DNA of 64,000 nucleotides from Branchinecta lynchi (lineage: Eukaryota > Arthropoda > Branchiopoda > Anostraca > Branchinectidae). Positions 45,531 through 57,254 of the stretch are shown piece after piece. The position numbers and the translations under genes were made by a program. The notes beneath the pieces are model-generated. The model saw nothing but the letters and a program-made list of their open reading frames with translations, was not told the DNA's origin and made no database searches. Every line of letters begins with the position of its first letter. Position 1 is the stretch's first letter. The DNA lies in assembly GCA_023053575.1 (NCBI GenBank), contig JAKZAP010000001.1:23702533-23766532 (forward strand), in the 5' to 3' direction.

Positions 45531-47560
45531 AAGTTTTCACCAGTCACAATGTCTACGATTGAAAAGGATAAAGTTCAACTGGCTGCAAACTGCAAAGTCA
45601 ATTTAGTCCCTACGTCGGATTTTTTTTTTTTTTTTTTTTACTTGTAAGCAAAAATCGACTGTCAGACCATAATCATTTTCGGCGCTGAGGGGCTTATAAC
45701 TTTTGCTAGCTGGTGCACCTATTAATCCTATTATTTGTTTCTGGTGTATTTGAACTGAAAACAATTTAGTACCATGTCTATCACAGGTAGATGGACTTGC
45801 AAGTAGGAATCGGTTGCTAGAACCGGTTCATAAGGATCTAGAAACTAGTCCAAATTTTATTTTATCTCTATAAATCCGAGGGTAAGAAAATTAGTCTCCA
45901 TGATCTATCACTGTAACTTAGTATTGTCTTTCACGGGTTGACAACTGTTGTGGTAGGGTACACACTCAAACAAAGAACAGGCGGGGCCGAACTGTGAGAC
46001 AAGTCAGGGATTTCTAACTAGCAATCGGCGATTACACCATAATCATCTTTTGCGATGACCGGTTTCCGACTTTTCCTAGTATCTGGGCTTAATGAGTACT
46101 ATTGTAGGTTCATTTCTTCTGACCTCAGCCTGATTCGGAACCTTTGGCCAAGAAGGGCCGCAATATCATTAGCGCAGATCTTAGCTGAATAACTCAGATT
46201 CAGTACTTTCATAGTCCGCTACAGCTAACCCCCATTTGTTTCCGGTGTTTTTGATAATCAGAAAAGTTTGTTTCATGTCGTCGTTCAAGAATCGGTTGCT
46301 AAAGCATTGTCATTTTCATAAGATGCTAGAATGGTCTACGGTGATGGTCTTTAACTGTAACCTGGAATTAACTGTTAACGCAAAGGATACAAATGATAAT
46401 GTAAAACAACGACATGTTTCGCAATAATTAGTAGTGACGTCTATGGTATTTTGAACTAAAAAGCAATGGATAGCTTTATAATACCAACTAGGTTATATAA
46501 GGTAATGTTCCAAGTTCGCATGAGACACGATGTCTACGATTGAAAAGGAGAAAGTTCAACTGGCTGCAAAGTCAATTTAGTCCCTATATCCGATATCCTG
46601 ATTTTTTTTTCAACGCTGAGAGATAACCAAGTGAAGAAAATATTCTTCATGGATTGGAACACACATTTTGGAAACCTCGATGGGTTGACAAATTCAGCAT
46701 TTAACAGTTTTGAAGAAACAAAACCAAAGTGTTGCTCAACACTTTAGTCGGCGAAGTCGAGCAAAGATTGCTGCAACAGTTCACGTTTCCCAGGCAACGT
46801 AGGTCTAGTTATCACTTATGATGCTCGCGACCATCATAAGTAAATTGTAACGATCGTAACAGTCGTGGAACGGAAATAATAAGTGGGAGGAGCCAATGTA
46901 CTTATTACGGCGGACTCTGGAACTGCAATAATAACAAGAATAATAACGATCGTAACTAATAATAAGTTGCTGGAACGCTAGCTCAATACGTCAGTCTGAA
47001 TCTTAATATCGGAATGAGTGTTTTTTCTTTCATGAATGTTTTTTAAGTTAAGATAAATAAGAATAAAAAAAATAGTCAATCGATCAATTCCGCATCGGGC
47101 TCTCGTCCTGAAACCTAAGCATAACCTGTGTTTAGGCCAAGGTACTGCACGAATAGCCCATCAGGGCCCAAGGCTAACATACATTCCGTATAGGCTGTCT
47201 AATCTCACGTCTCGAATCGTAAGCATAACCTGTGTTTAGGCCAAGGTATTGAATCACCTCGGAACTTTCTCAGGAATGTCCGGAGGGAAACCTGTGTGCC
47301 TGCACTCATCAAGTTTCCCAGCTAAGTTTAGCTCTATAGAACCAGTCCCTGCCTGGAATCAGTGATCGCAAACACTGCCAGCTGGACAGGTCGCAGAATG
47401 CTCGAGGAACAATTTTCCACAGTTAAGCGGACACCTCTTTGTTGTTGTTAAGTGCTGGGAGCACGGAGGGAGGCTAACCTGAACCATAGTTTTCCTCATT
47501 TAACTTCTCAGTAGGTTAGATAGCGCCATCAATCAATCACGAGGTCACCTATTCCACAAA

Positions 47561-47845
47561 GAGCGTGTTCCATCCTTCTAACTATAGTAACTTTAGTTAC
47601 TATTTTTGGTCCGATCTTGTGAAAAATTACTACGCTGACCGTTTACAACCTTGTCGAACTAGTAACTAATAGTAACTATTTGCTTGTAACTAGTAGCTAC
47701 AAATCTCTGTGATGTGATTGGTCGGATTAGCCCATGGCACGATATTTTGCTGAAATTAGAAGAATACATTCCAGTCTTGACGCCAAAAAGCCAGAATTCG
47801 TGACTTCAAGCGTAGTAACTACGGTAAGTAGGGTGGAACACGCTC
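47561..47845. mobile_element. GAGCGTGTTCCA inverted-repeat element, copy (285 bp)
   Basis: Starts GAGCGTGTTCCATCCT and ends GGGTGGAACACGCTC, with AAA on both sides. It carries internal repeats of AGTAACTA. A 3-bp duplication fits PIF/Harbinger-type elements. Full relatives are at 57730-58034 and, diverged, 12530-12805. Confidence 0.75.
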
Positions 47846-49112
47846 AAAGTCTCAGTTTTTGGACACAGTGTTCCCAGGTTAGGATATACCCCAACGCATG
47901 AGCAGAGTCGGTGGCGTCACATCAGTAAACCTTGGGTGGCGGAAATGGGTTTTGGGTCCCACCCTGAGGTCTATTATACAAAGTCGAAATTTATAAAATC
48001 ATTTGCGGAAAATTTGAAGCAGTTTCCGGATATAACTTAAAGTAAAGTAACTGCTTTGCATTTTGCAACCTATTTAGCGGTCAAAACATTATCACGAAGA
48101 TTTTTATATCTAGTGAATGGCGTCCCTGAGCACGCTGCCGTGGAGCAGGGGGGCGGTACCCCCACGAAAATTTGCTTGAAAAACAAGATTGATAAACCCT
48201 TGCTCTTGGAGCCAAAAAACTGAGGATTAGTGACATCTTTTTCAACCAGCCTTTCGTTCCCGTGTAGCAGCATGAGCAATCGTTTTTTACCCTTTGTAGG
48301 AAAACACCCAACTGGTGAAATATGGCGTTTATGATGAAAAATCTGTGACGGAGTCGTGGAAAACGTTTTATTATAATTCGCAGTTCATAGCCGTATACGT
48401 TATTTGGGCAGGTGGGCATCAGGAACACGACGTTTATAAAAGAGACATAATTAAATGACTATTTCGGGAGGGGGCAACCGCTGAGACATTGTCACTGTCC
48501 AAAACACCTTTACGTACGTAGCATCTCGACAGGACGATCAAAAGAGTGCCCTCCCCCCCCCATTCGATGAAAAGCTGACGCAAATATGGGAGGAGACGCG
48601 GATATGGTGGCACACTGGGGACAGACCTACGGACAAGCAGAAAGCGCGACACTGGAGTCGCGGAGGATAGTAGGCATCCGGTGATCAGGTTAAAGCAAAA
48701 CTATTACTAGATATGATTTTTTCCCTATGAAATGGCCCTGAAATATCGTTCCTTGAAGATAACCTTACTTTCCATGTGAAATTAGCTATATTCTCGGTAG
48801 CACTTGTCGGTTCTATTCAGCCTTACGGCTGTCCAACTCGGCGGCTGGACGCAAACTATTTTAAAACTGAACGCGCCGTGGGAAAAAGAGCATCGACGAA
48901 CCTCGAAGCTTTCGGTGAAGCTTGCACTGTGTAACTGGTTAACTCGGCACGTCCGAAAAAGCACTATAAAGTCGTAGGAACAAAACAAAACCATGTGGAA
49001 ACGCCGAGATTTCAGAAGCTTCTTGTTCCATAAGGGAGCTAGGGATAACATAGAAGGCAGAATAAGTAAGAGGGGTCCTTTAAGGTTTTACACTAACCGA
49101 ATTTTTGTTTCA

Positions 49113-49260
49113 TACATGTTTGCGTACCCTTGTGTTGTTAAACGTTCTAAGAATATATGTGTCATGACGGTGTTAAGTGGTTCTGTTTCAAGACAAAACT
49201 TTTATTATGACACTTTTATACTCATAACGTTTAACGCAAGGATGCGCCAACATATGTTAT
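49113..49260. mobile_element. Inverted-repeat element with ACATGTTTGCG-like ends, copy 2
   Basis: Left end ACATGTTTGCGTACCCTTGT; right end the near reverse complement (CGCAAGGATGCGCCAACATAT). The inside shares CAAGACAAAACTT with the copy at 34983-35160. Confidence 0.5.
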
Positions 49261-50065
49261 TTGTTATCTAACTCCTGATAGTGTGTGTACTGTTTTTGTT
49301 ACACAGAAAATGGTAACAAATGAATTAACCACCAAGACCTTTAAATCGTGTTTATTCAAACCGAAGTTCGGTAATTATGTTAAAGATCATATCAAAAGCA
49401 CAGGATTTCTAAGAAAGAAAAAAAAAACCCAACAACGAAGGAACTGCTTCCAAGAAATTCAGAATTGGCACATTTTTCATTGTCATAAGTACTTAAGTCA
49501 AGCTAAGCATCAGTTATGAGATCCTCAGAGGACTCGAGAAATCGACATGAGGGATTGCAGACATATAAAAAAGGATTATTTTTTAAGAAAGATACGCTAC
49601 GCATCAGGAAGGTAAAAGTCTTCTGGAATTAAAAAAGCATCAGCTGTTCCGTCAGTAAATTCGCTTTCTTTTGTTAATAAACGGTCAATGAAAACTGAGC
49701 TGGCCGGAAGCATGAATGTACATTTGTTTATATGCGAGAGAAAATGCGTATTCGCTGTAAATAGCGATAATAAGAAAGGTTATTATAATTATAAAAGCTA
49801 TGTCATCCTTACTTCCCGTTGAAGTCGGGCATGGGTATAAACAAGTGCGTAAGCTCGGAAAACCGTTGATGTAACTTAATAGAAATTCATTTTACTTTAC
49901 ACCTTCCATTAAACGTGAACCCCTCAACCAACCTATTGATCAACCCAAAATGCTAACAGAGCGGCTACGAGTGGTAAAGGATTTTTTTTTTTTTTTAAGT
50001 TTCGTATGTAAATATTCTTTGAGCCCAAGCTGACCTTGAAACATACGTCAGCTACGATTCTTTAT

Positions 50066-50109
50066 CAGCGATATTTCGGCCCTTCTTGGCAAGGGTCCTC
50101 GTCACGCTG
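50066..50109 (-). ncRNA. Hammerhead-like sequence with one core mutation
   Basis: Minus strand: CAGC, GTGACGA, a well-paired stem II (GG, bulged A, CCCTT / AAGGG, CC, loop GCCAAG), GAAATATC, GCTG. Stem I (CAGC/GCTG) and stem II are intact, but the first core base is G instead of C, which should abolish cleavage. The flanks (CGTCAGCTACGATT) are repeated in reverse on the other side, giving an imperfect foldback. Confidence 0.5.
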
Positions 50110-50539
50110 TCAGCCTTCAATCGTAGCTGACGTATATCCGTTGTAAACGTTGTTTGAATAAATATAAGTTTCGTATGATTGCTGAAATCCCGCACATTGC
50201 GACTAAGTTCTCTTACTTTAGTGTGAACTATTCTTGTGCTTTGCTTTGCGTTATTTTCTCTTATTCAATTATAATGTTCCATCAACACGTTTTCTTTCAA
50301 TAATACACACCACCTTAAACAGGTAGTCGCAACCTCTCAGCAAGTAGCCTAACTTAAGCTCTATTATCGTTCGCTCCAAAACTGATCGTACTATGAGGAA
50401 TGGGGAAAACAGAGGACGGAAATACTAAATGTCACTGCCCAGTCCCCGGAAAACCACGAGAAAAATAGAAGAAGACCTGTGGCAAGGAATGGAAACAGAG
50501 TTAACACATTTTATAAGTAGTGAACTGAAAGACAAAAAT

Positions 50540-50615
50540 GCTCCTCAGCCGGGATTTGAACCCAGGACCCTCTGCTTACAAGGCAGGCACTCTTACCATT
50601 TGAGCTACCGAGGGG
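50540..50615 (-). tRNA. tRNA-like sequence, anticodon TGT (Thr), possibly a SINE head
   Basis: 76 bases on the minus strand. Box A-like TAGCTCAAATGG and a perfect box B-like GGTTCAAATCC are present. The anticodon arm reads CTGC CTTGTAA GCAG, giving TGT. The acceptor stem (CCCCTCG with TGAGGAG) has one mismatch and one wobble pair. There is no encoded CCA, as expected in eukaryotes. Only one copy lies in this window, so a real tRNA gene and a tRNA-derived SINE cannot be told apart. Confidence 0.6.
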
Positions 50616-51225
50616 CTTGTGAACAGAGTTTGCAAACCACTACAATGCCTGGTAGAGGCCAGCCATAGGAACAGTGATCCCGCCCGAAGGCAAATTCATC
50701 TAACGAGTTCATATCCCCATGTCACAGAAATTAATAAGTTAACACAATACAAGTGAGGATTTTGTTTCTGACTGTCATAACGTAGCTGCTCTCGTTAAAA
50801 GGCACGCGAAAATCAGGACAAAATAAAGCATGATTTAGCCGTCATTCTTCTAACACAAATACGAGCGGTCGTAAATCAGAGACCAAATTGAAACTCGCTA
50901 AAATTAGGCCAATAATCGGTTACAGTACAACCTATTTCTAAAAAATAATAAAATAAACATCTGATATTTTCGGTCGCTCCTGACAAGCCGCTATACTTTT
51001 CCTACTCATATCGCAAAAATGTTAAAGGAAAAATTTGGACCTGAACACCATGCTTCACCTTAGAAGCATATCTTCGTAAATTAACGGGCACACGATTTAG
51101 CTACACAATTACCTAAGATCAGATTTTCCAAATAGCATTGGTACCTAAGACTAAATTCAACTAAGGGCATGATTAAGAACAAGACGATACTCCAAATTGA
51201 ACAAACAAAAATTTAACTGCACTTA

Positions 51226-51932
51226 TCACCTATGCCCCCTATCACCGGTAGGGGAGGGTGGAGGAGGTAAAGGGTTGTAGTAGGACCTCTCCGTCGAGGG
51301 CGAGGGAGGGCACGACGCGTCGCTCAGGAAGTTCGAGTGTGGCGTGGGAGGGGGAGGATAGGGGTCGCTATCGTAGTCTATCACGTGAGACAGACTATGC
51401 GATCGTGTCCCCGGTCGCCTTGCTGGGCTGTACATACGGCACGAGTCGGAGTCATCGCATACATCCGTACTACAAGGGGTCGGAGGAGGGGGCTGATTCC
51501 TCTCCCTATAATGTCTATACGAGGTCGTGTGGTATAACGTCCGCGTTCGTGAGCCTTGAGCCCGAACACAACACGACCCTCGGCAGTACATGCCCACATC
51601 CGTCGCTGGGCTGGGGGGCGGGTTGAGAGTTTCTATAGGGAAGCCCGGCCCACTTGAGCTCGAGCTTGAGGCACCTGTGACGTGGTTTCTGTCATACACT
51701 TGACCACTGTAGCTGGAGCTATGACCGTTCGTCGCTCCGGGTTTGTACACTGAACTTCTGTGCTCGTTTGAGGCTCCGAGTACAGCTGGTCGCACTAATG
51801 GGTTTCTGACGGCTGGATCGTTTAAAGGATCCATTGCTTGAGCTTCAGGTGTATGACTAGGCGCCATACGCCTTTTCCAGAAGAAGACAGCTGCGATGAT
51901 AGCAAGGACAACGGCAACGGCACCAATACTCG
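51226..51932 (-). CDS. LRP6: LRP5/6 (arrow) last coding exon: membrane segment and cytoplasmic tail
   Basis: LRP5/6 is the Wnt co-receptor. On Wnt binding its tail is phosphorylated and holds Axin at the plasma membrane, stabilising beta-catenin. The exon opens at TATTTTCAG (51933-51941) and completes a Ser codon, then SIGAVAVVLAIIAAVFFWKRR, a membrane helix with a basic stop-transfer end. The tail of 213 residues contains VYDRNHVTGASSSSSS and LNPPPSPATD, nearly as in vertebrate LRP6, then four more proline motifs: PPPPTPCSTDV, PPPPTPHSNF, CPPSPSTERSY and PPPPSPTGDR. Five PPP(S/T)P-type motifs in this order are diagnostic. The tail ends in GDRGHR at a TGA (51226-51228), slightly different from the vertebrate end. 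The symbol is by homology; the arthropod gene is often called arrow. Confidence 0.95.
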
Positions 51933-52017
51933 CTGAAAATATCGAATATAAAGAGTCGCAAGACCATCACAAAGCATTTCCATGGAGGAACAAAATAAGA
52001 CAAATTTATCGGTTTCA

Positions 52018-52192
52018 AGGCCGTATCCAGGGGGGGGGGGGGGGGTAAAGGGGGTCTACCCCCCCCCCCCCCCCCCCCGAAACATACCAAAATACTAATT
52101 TTTATAGGCTTTTCCCTCTGATCTGTGTCTTTTTTGTGCGACCCGCAGGCACCCCCCCCCCCGAAAAAAATTCCTGGTTACGGGTCTGGTGT
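52018..52192. mobile_element. Poly-G-bearing element, best-defined copy
   Basis: Framed by CCGTATCCAGG with a long G run on the left and a C run with CCTGGTTACGGG on the right, an imperfect inverted repeat. The inside (TTTTTATAGGCTTTTCCCTC) matches, in reverse, copies at about 5466-5605 and 7420-7622. Long homopolymers at both ends are unusual for a DNA element. Confidence 0.5.
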
Positions 52193-52790
52193 TGGTAAAG
52201 GAATTCCTTTATCCGTTTCGGAACTTGAAGTGCAACAGGCCGTGGTTGGCTGTACCCGCGTAACAAGGATCGACAAGTCCCTTGCCGTCAAAATTTATTT
52301 CAAAACACAAGACGATCTGGAGAGAAATTTGAAAGAGGGCTCTCATATTGACTACGACTACTTCCGAATATTCAAGTACATCTATGCCCCAAAGCGGTGT
52401 TACAAGTGCCAAGAATTCGGTCACTTAGCCTCTGATTGCAAGAACAACGTCAAATGCTGTAAGTGTGGTGGGAGCCACGAATCCAGCCGTGAAAGCCCGT
52501 GCACCTCAACCTCTGTCAACTGCGCAAATTGTGGGAGTGCAAAATACCCTGCTTACAGCCTACTCTGTCCGAAAGTGATTGAGTTTACGAGGTCTGCGAA
52601 CTACTAATGCGGTGTCCCTTGAACGGATTTAACTCAAGCTTATTAGATTTTGTTGTTCTTTTGTATTTCAGTTTTGCTCTATTCACCTATTCATTTATTT
52701 TTGTTATTTTTTTCCATACTCCGTCTTTTTTGCCTCGGCCAGTTGATGGGTTATAAATAAGTAATAATAATAATAATAACATCATAGAAT
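52190..52790 (+). pseudogene. LINE fragment: ORF1 zinc-knuckle protein and 3' tail
   Basis: The open frame ends at 52607 and contains a CX2CX4HX4C zinc knuckle (CYKCQEFGHLASDC) followed by two more cysteine-rich knuckle-like units (KCCKCGGSHE and NCANCGSAKYPAY). This is the layout of ORF1 of jockey-like non-LTR retrotransposons, which binds the element's RNA. The apparent ATG and first 20 residues come from the neighbouring poly-C element. No reverse transcriptase follows; the sequence runs straight into an AT-rich tail ending in repeated TAA (about 52766-52790), so the middle is missing. Confidence 0.75.
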
Positions 52791-53169
52791 ACAACCATTA
52801 TTTCTATGGTCGAGACAGTAGTATCTGTATGATAGTATGATATCCTTCTTCTTCTTTTTTTTCCCTCCTGTGTTATTTTGTACTCCACCTATACCATTTT
52901 GGTGTTATAATGTGTGAATAGACACATCTCGTAATCCCTGGAGACAAACCAGCTCTTTTTACGGCTATGTCGGTCCCATAACATATCAAGTCCTAAAGAA
53001 TTAAGGGATTTAAATTTTTGTATTACCGAGTTCAACAGTTAGAAACCATGCCCCCCCCCCCCCATCGTGAAGTCGTTAGGGGATTTATCGCTCGTTTCAG
53101 TATTGGAATTCTGAAAAGCGCTTTCACAAGAGTTACGTTATGGACTTTGGTTAATATCTGGAATACAAT

Positions 53170-55690
53170 GAAAGTTTATTATTTGACGAGTTGAGTGCCG
53201 GGGCTTTGCCTCTAGAATTTAAATGTTTCTGGAGATTCTTGCAGCCTCTAGGGCCAAGTGCCATATCGATCGCAATTCCGTCTGTCGGTCGGTTCGTTTG
53301 TTTGTCACACTTTTTCAAGTTAGGGCACTTCAGATGTGCTAGGACGACGAAACTTGGCAAGCATGTCAGAGACCCGACCAAACTAACCTGGAAGTAATCA
53401 GTTTCTCGATCCGACCATCTGTCGGGGAGTGGAGGGCGGGGGAATCTAGAAAATTGAGGTCAGTTTGTCACACTTGTTCGAGTTAGGGTAGTTCCAGATG
53501 TGCTAGGACGATGAAACTTGGCAGGCATATCAGGGACCGGACCAAACTAACTTAAGAATAATAAGTTTCCCGATCCGACCATCTGGGAGGGGGAGTGGAG
53601 GGCGGGGGAATCCGGAAATTTGAGTCGTGTGTAACTTTATAACGGGTGATTGGATTGGAATGAAACTTAATAACTGAATAGTTGATTTGTCTCTGATAAC
53701 CCCTTTTAAGTCCGGACCGGTCTCGACAGCTACAGGGGAAAGGGAAGACCGGAAATCTCGAGAAACGGTTAGAATGGAAGGATCGGAGTGAAATTGCTGG
53801 AAAGAACAAGCATCTGCTCTAGATAAATCGTTTACACAACTGGACTGGATCCGGACACTTGGGGGGGGGGGGGGGGGGGTATCCCAGAATTCCAGTGATG
53901 GCTGTTTTGGAGATTTTCACAACGAAACTTGGCAGGCATAGTAGGGAACCTGATCAAACTGACTTGGAAATAAAAATTTATCGATCCAATAATCCTGGGA
54001 GGAGTGGAGGAGGGGGAACCCGAAATACTGAGTTATGCGTAACTTTGGAACGGGCGATCGGATTCGAGTGAAATTTAGTAACTGAGCAGAGGACATGTCT
54101 CCGGTGTTTTGTTGTTGTTGTTGTATTTTATTCACTTTATATTTGACGTCATCATTGTTGTTGTTGTATTATTCACTCTACGTTTGATGACATTTTATCT
54201 TGATACAGTTATTTTTGTTGAAAAAAAAACCGAAAATTCGGCTAGTCCGGGAATGGTTTGAAAATAAATTGAATTGAACTGAATTGATCTTTTTCAGGTC
54301 CGAACCGGATCCGACCACTACTGGAGGGGGGGGAGGGATACATTACCGGCTTAGACTGGAGAGATCGGGATGGAACTTTTTGGGAATAACAAACAGATGC
54401 TCTGGGCAAACATTTACAGAACCGGATTGGCTCCGAGCACCTTGGGGGAGTTGGGGGGGGATTCCGTTGATCGCGAATTAAGGTACTTTCAGATGTGCTA
54501 GAACGATGAAACATGGCTGGAATATTAGAGATTCGACAAGGTTGGCTTAGAAATCGTCATTTTCCAAATCCGACTATTGTTCATGCCCGAACCGGATCCG
54601 ACCACTACTGGAGGGGGGGGGGATACATTACCGGCTTAGACTGGAGAGATCGGGATGGAAATTTTTGGGAATACCAAACAGATGCTCTGGACAAATCATT
54701 TACAGAACCAGATTGGCTCCGAGCACCGAGGGGGAGTTGGGGGGGGATTCCGTTCATCGCGAATTAAGGTACTTTCAGATGTGCTAGAACGATGAAACTT
54801 GACTGGAATATTAGACATTCGACAAGGTTGGCTTAGAAATTGTCATTTTCCAAATCAGACTATTGTTCATGCCTGAACCAGATCCGACCACTACTGGAGG
54901 GGGGGGGGGGGGATACATTACCGGCTTATACTGGAGCGATCGGGATGGAACTTCTTGGGAATAACAAACAGATGCTCTGGACAAATCATTTTAAGAACCG
55001 GATTGGCTCCGAGTACTGTGGGGGTATCCGTGTGGGGGGGGGGGGGGAGGGAATTCCGGTGATCGCGAATTAAAGTATTTTCAGATTTGCTAGGACGATG
55101 AAACTTGGCTGGAATATTAGAGATTCGACGAGGTTGGCCTAGAAATCGTCATTTTCCAAATCTGACTATTAGTACCAAGCACCAATCTTGACCGCAAAGT
55201 AAGAAAATTACTTATAGGCAAAACATACATTTTCGTGATCTCCATGAACCCATTATCATTTTCGTCTCAAGGGTTTTGCTTACAAATGAAGTTCTAGCTC
55301 CCTTGAAGTGCGCATCTTAAAACATCTTAAAACACCACAAAGTCGAAAAGTGCTTTTAATCAAATGATACATCTCAACCCATGATTTTTTGGGCCACAAG
55401 TATTTTGCTTAAAAATTTATTTCTAGCACCCTTAAAATACGCATCTTAACTGAAAAGATGAAAAAAATACTTTTGACCAAACGGTATATACTAATTATCC
55501 CGAAGGGCCTGTCAAAAATAAATACTTTTAACCAAACGATAGATTCTCGTGGTCATTCCAGATCATTCTCATCTCAAGGGTTTTGCTTACGAATGATCAG
55601 ACCAAACCCACGAGAAGGCAAATTCTATATTACGTCTTCTGAACCACACGTGCAAGTGCCATATGAGCTTCTAGCTCTTGTTTTTTGTAG
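53170..55690 (+). repeat. Repeat element with ~290-300-bp units and poly-G tracts
   Basis: Starts near AAGTGCCATATCGATCGCAA with GTCTGTCGGTCGG, ends near AAGTGCCATATGAGCTTCTA. Units starting GGTACTTTCAGATGTGCTAG recur at about 54482, 54769 and 55072, each with ACCGGATCCGACCACTACTGG followed by a run of 8-15 G. A LINE-like tail (AATTGAATTGAACTGAATTG near 54265) is inserted in it. Relatives: 27777-29200, about 10180-11650, and 63233 to the right edge (inverted). Confidence 0.7.
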
Positions 55691-55865
55691 GTTTGGTCTT
55701 CGTTTCTGATTCACAGTGGTCTTCGTTTCTGATTCACAGTCAAAGCTAGAAATTGTATGGGAAGTATTTGAATTTTGCAGGAAAAAAGTGCGCATTTCAA
55801 AATGTTGTAATGTGTTATTTGAAGTTTGAGACACTCTTGAACATATTTATTTGAAGTGAATGTAC

Positions 55866-57250
55866 ATTTTTGGGATCCCAAAACGTAAGTGGAGGGATAC
55901 CTATGACATCGCAAAAGTTGTCCGTCTGTCCGTCCGTCCGTCTGTAAGCACGATAACTCTCGAAGGGAACGAGATATTTTGATGAAACTTGGTGTGAGGG
56001 TTCGTTGGGTCGTCGGACCAGTCAAGTTCGTAGATGGGCTTTGTAGCTCTACATTTAGGGGTGGGGGAGGGGATTCAAATTAAGGGACAAACAAAATATT
56101 TTGAAACAGCTAATGTGATAGTCAATTATGGGGTAAGAAGACATGCTGAACACGATGGTGAAAACCATTTTGTCATCGGACAAGTAGTTCGCCCGGAATC
56201 CGGCCAAAACCGGAAAGTTTGTTGAAAGTAAAAGTTTTATTTGAAGTTGATTAGATGTTCGATTTAGTGGTAGGAAGACATGCTGAAGACGATGGTGAAA
56301 ATTATTTTCTCGACGGACAAGTATTTCGCCCGGAATCCGGCCCAAACCGGAAAGTTTGTTGAAAGTAAAAGTTTTATTTGAAATTGATTAGATGTTCGAT
56401 TTAGGGGTCGGAAAACATGCTGAAGACGATGGTGAAAACTATTTTCTCGACGGACAAGTATTTCGCCCGGAATCCGGCCCAAACCGGAAAGTTTGTTGAA
56501 AGTAAAACTCTTATTTGAAGTTGATTAGATGTTCGATTTAGAGGTAGGAAGACATGCTGAAGACGATGGTGAAAACTATTTCTCGACGAACAAGTATTTC
56601 GACCGGAATCCGGCCCAAGCCGGAAAGTTTGTCAAAATTAAAAGTTTTATTTGGAGTTGATTAGATGTTCGATTTAGGGCAAGAAGACATGCTGAACACT
56701 TATGTGAAAAAATTTTCTACCCGGACATGTAGTTCGTCCGGAATCCGGCCAAAACCGGAAATCTGTTGGAAGTCAAAGTTTTATTTCTAGTTGATTAGAT
56801 AAGCGATTTAGGGTAAGAAGAGATGCTGAGTCCCTGTATGACAATCATATTTTACCCGGACATATAGTTCGACCGGAATCCGACTGGAATCGGAAAATTT
56901 GTTATAAGCTAAATTTCTATTTGAAGTTGATTAGATGTTCATTACTGGGGAAAGAAGATACCCTGATTTCGTCTTTGAGCTTTCTTTTTTTGCCGGACAA
57001 GTAGTTCTGGAGTTCGGCCGGAACCGGGAAATTGGCAGAAGTGGCAGGAAGTTTTCGTCAAAACAGATATGACTTATAGGGGTAAAAACAACAGGCTGAA
57101 TCCAAATCTGAACTTGGTTTTCTCAGGTGATTAGCTATTTGGCCTTAATCTGTTTCTGAATTTTAGTTGTAAAAATGTTCAAGGAGTGTAAAAATGTTCT
57201 TGCTAAGACAAGACCCAGTTGTCTGGATCAGATATTGAATTTTTGGGATC
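55866..57250 (+). repeat. Repeat element with 137-bp tandem units, best copy
   Basis: Starts TTTTTGGGATCCCAAAACG, then GTCCGTCTGTCCGTCCGTCC, and ends TTTTTGGGATCCCATCGAAA. Between lie about seven units; the word ACATGC starts at 56141, 56278, 56415, 56552 and 56687, that is steps of 137, 137, 137 and 135. Each unit contains GACAAGTA(G/T)TTCGCCCGG and AATCCGGC. Relatives: about 1735-2663 and 41185-43067. No conserved coding frame. Confidence 0.8.
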
Positions 57251-57254
57251 CCAT

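Larger units (their letters stand above)
39263..51225. other. Intergenic region upstream of troponin T, repeat-rich
   Basis: No coding gene could be supported. It must contain the troponin T promoter and first exon, probably within the first one or two kilobases, but I see no convincing TATA box or muscle element. Downstream of that are tandem-repeat elements (41185-43067), direct and inverted repeats (44590-45530), inverted-repeat elements (47561-47845 and 49113-49260), a hammerhead-like copy (50066-50109) and a tRNA-like sequence (50540-50615). A 30-bp direct repeat (GCATAACCTGTGTTTAGGCC) occurs near 47118 and 47221. Confidence 0.4.

Noticed and set aside
45549..45647. MSTIEK... compared with the start of 14-3-3 proteins
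   Set aside because: Only the first few residues are alike; the following helix does not match.
49810..49860. Minus-strand stretch ending in a donor (reading LFIPMPDFNGK)
   Set aside because: It has a possible donor, but no convincing acceptor and no partner exon were found.
51258..51626. 122-codon plus-strand frame opposite the LRP5/6 tail
   Set aside because: It is a shadow of the real coding exon on the minus strand, whose motifs are unmistakable.
51857..52090. Minus-strand frame starting with poly-Gly
   Set aside because: It is made by translating poly-C and poly-G tracts, then overlaps the LRP5/6 exon in the wrong frame.
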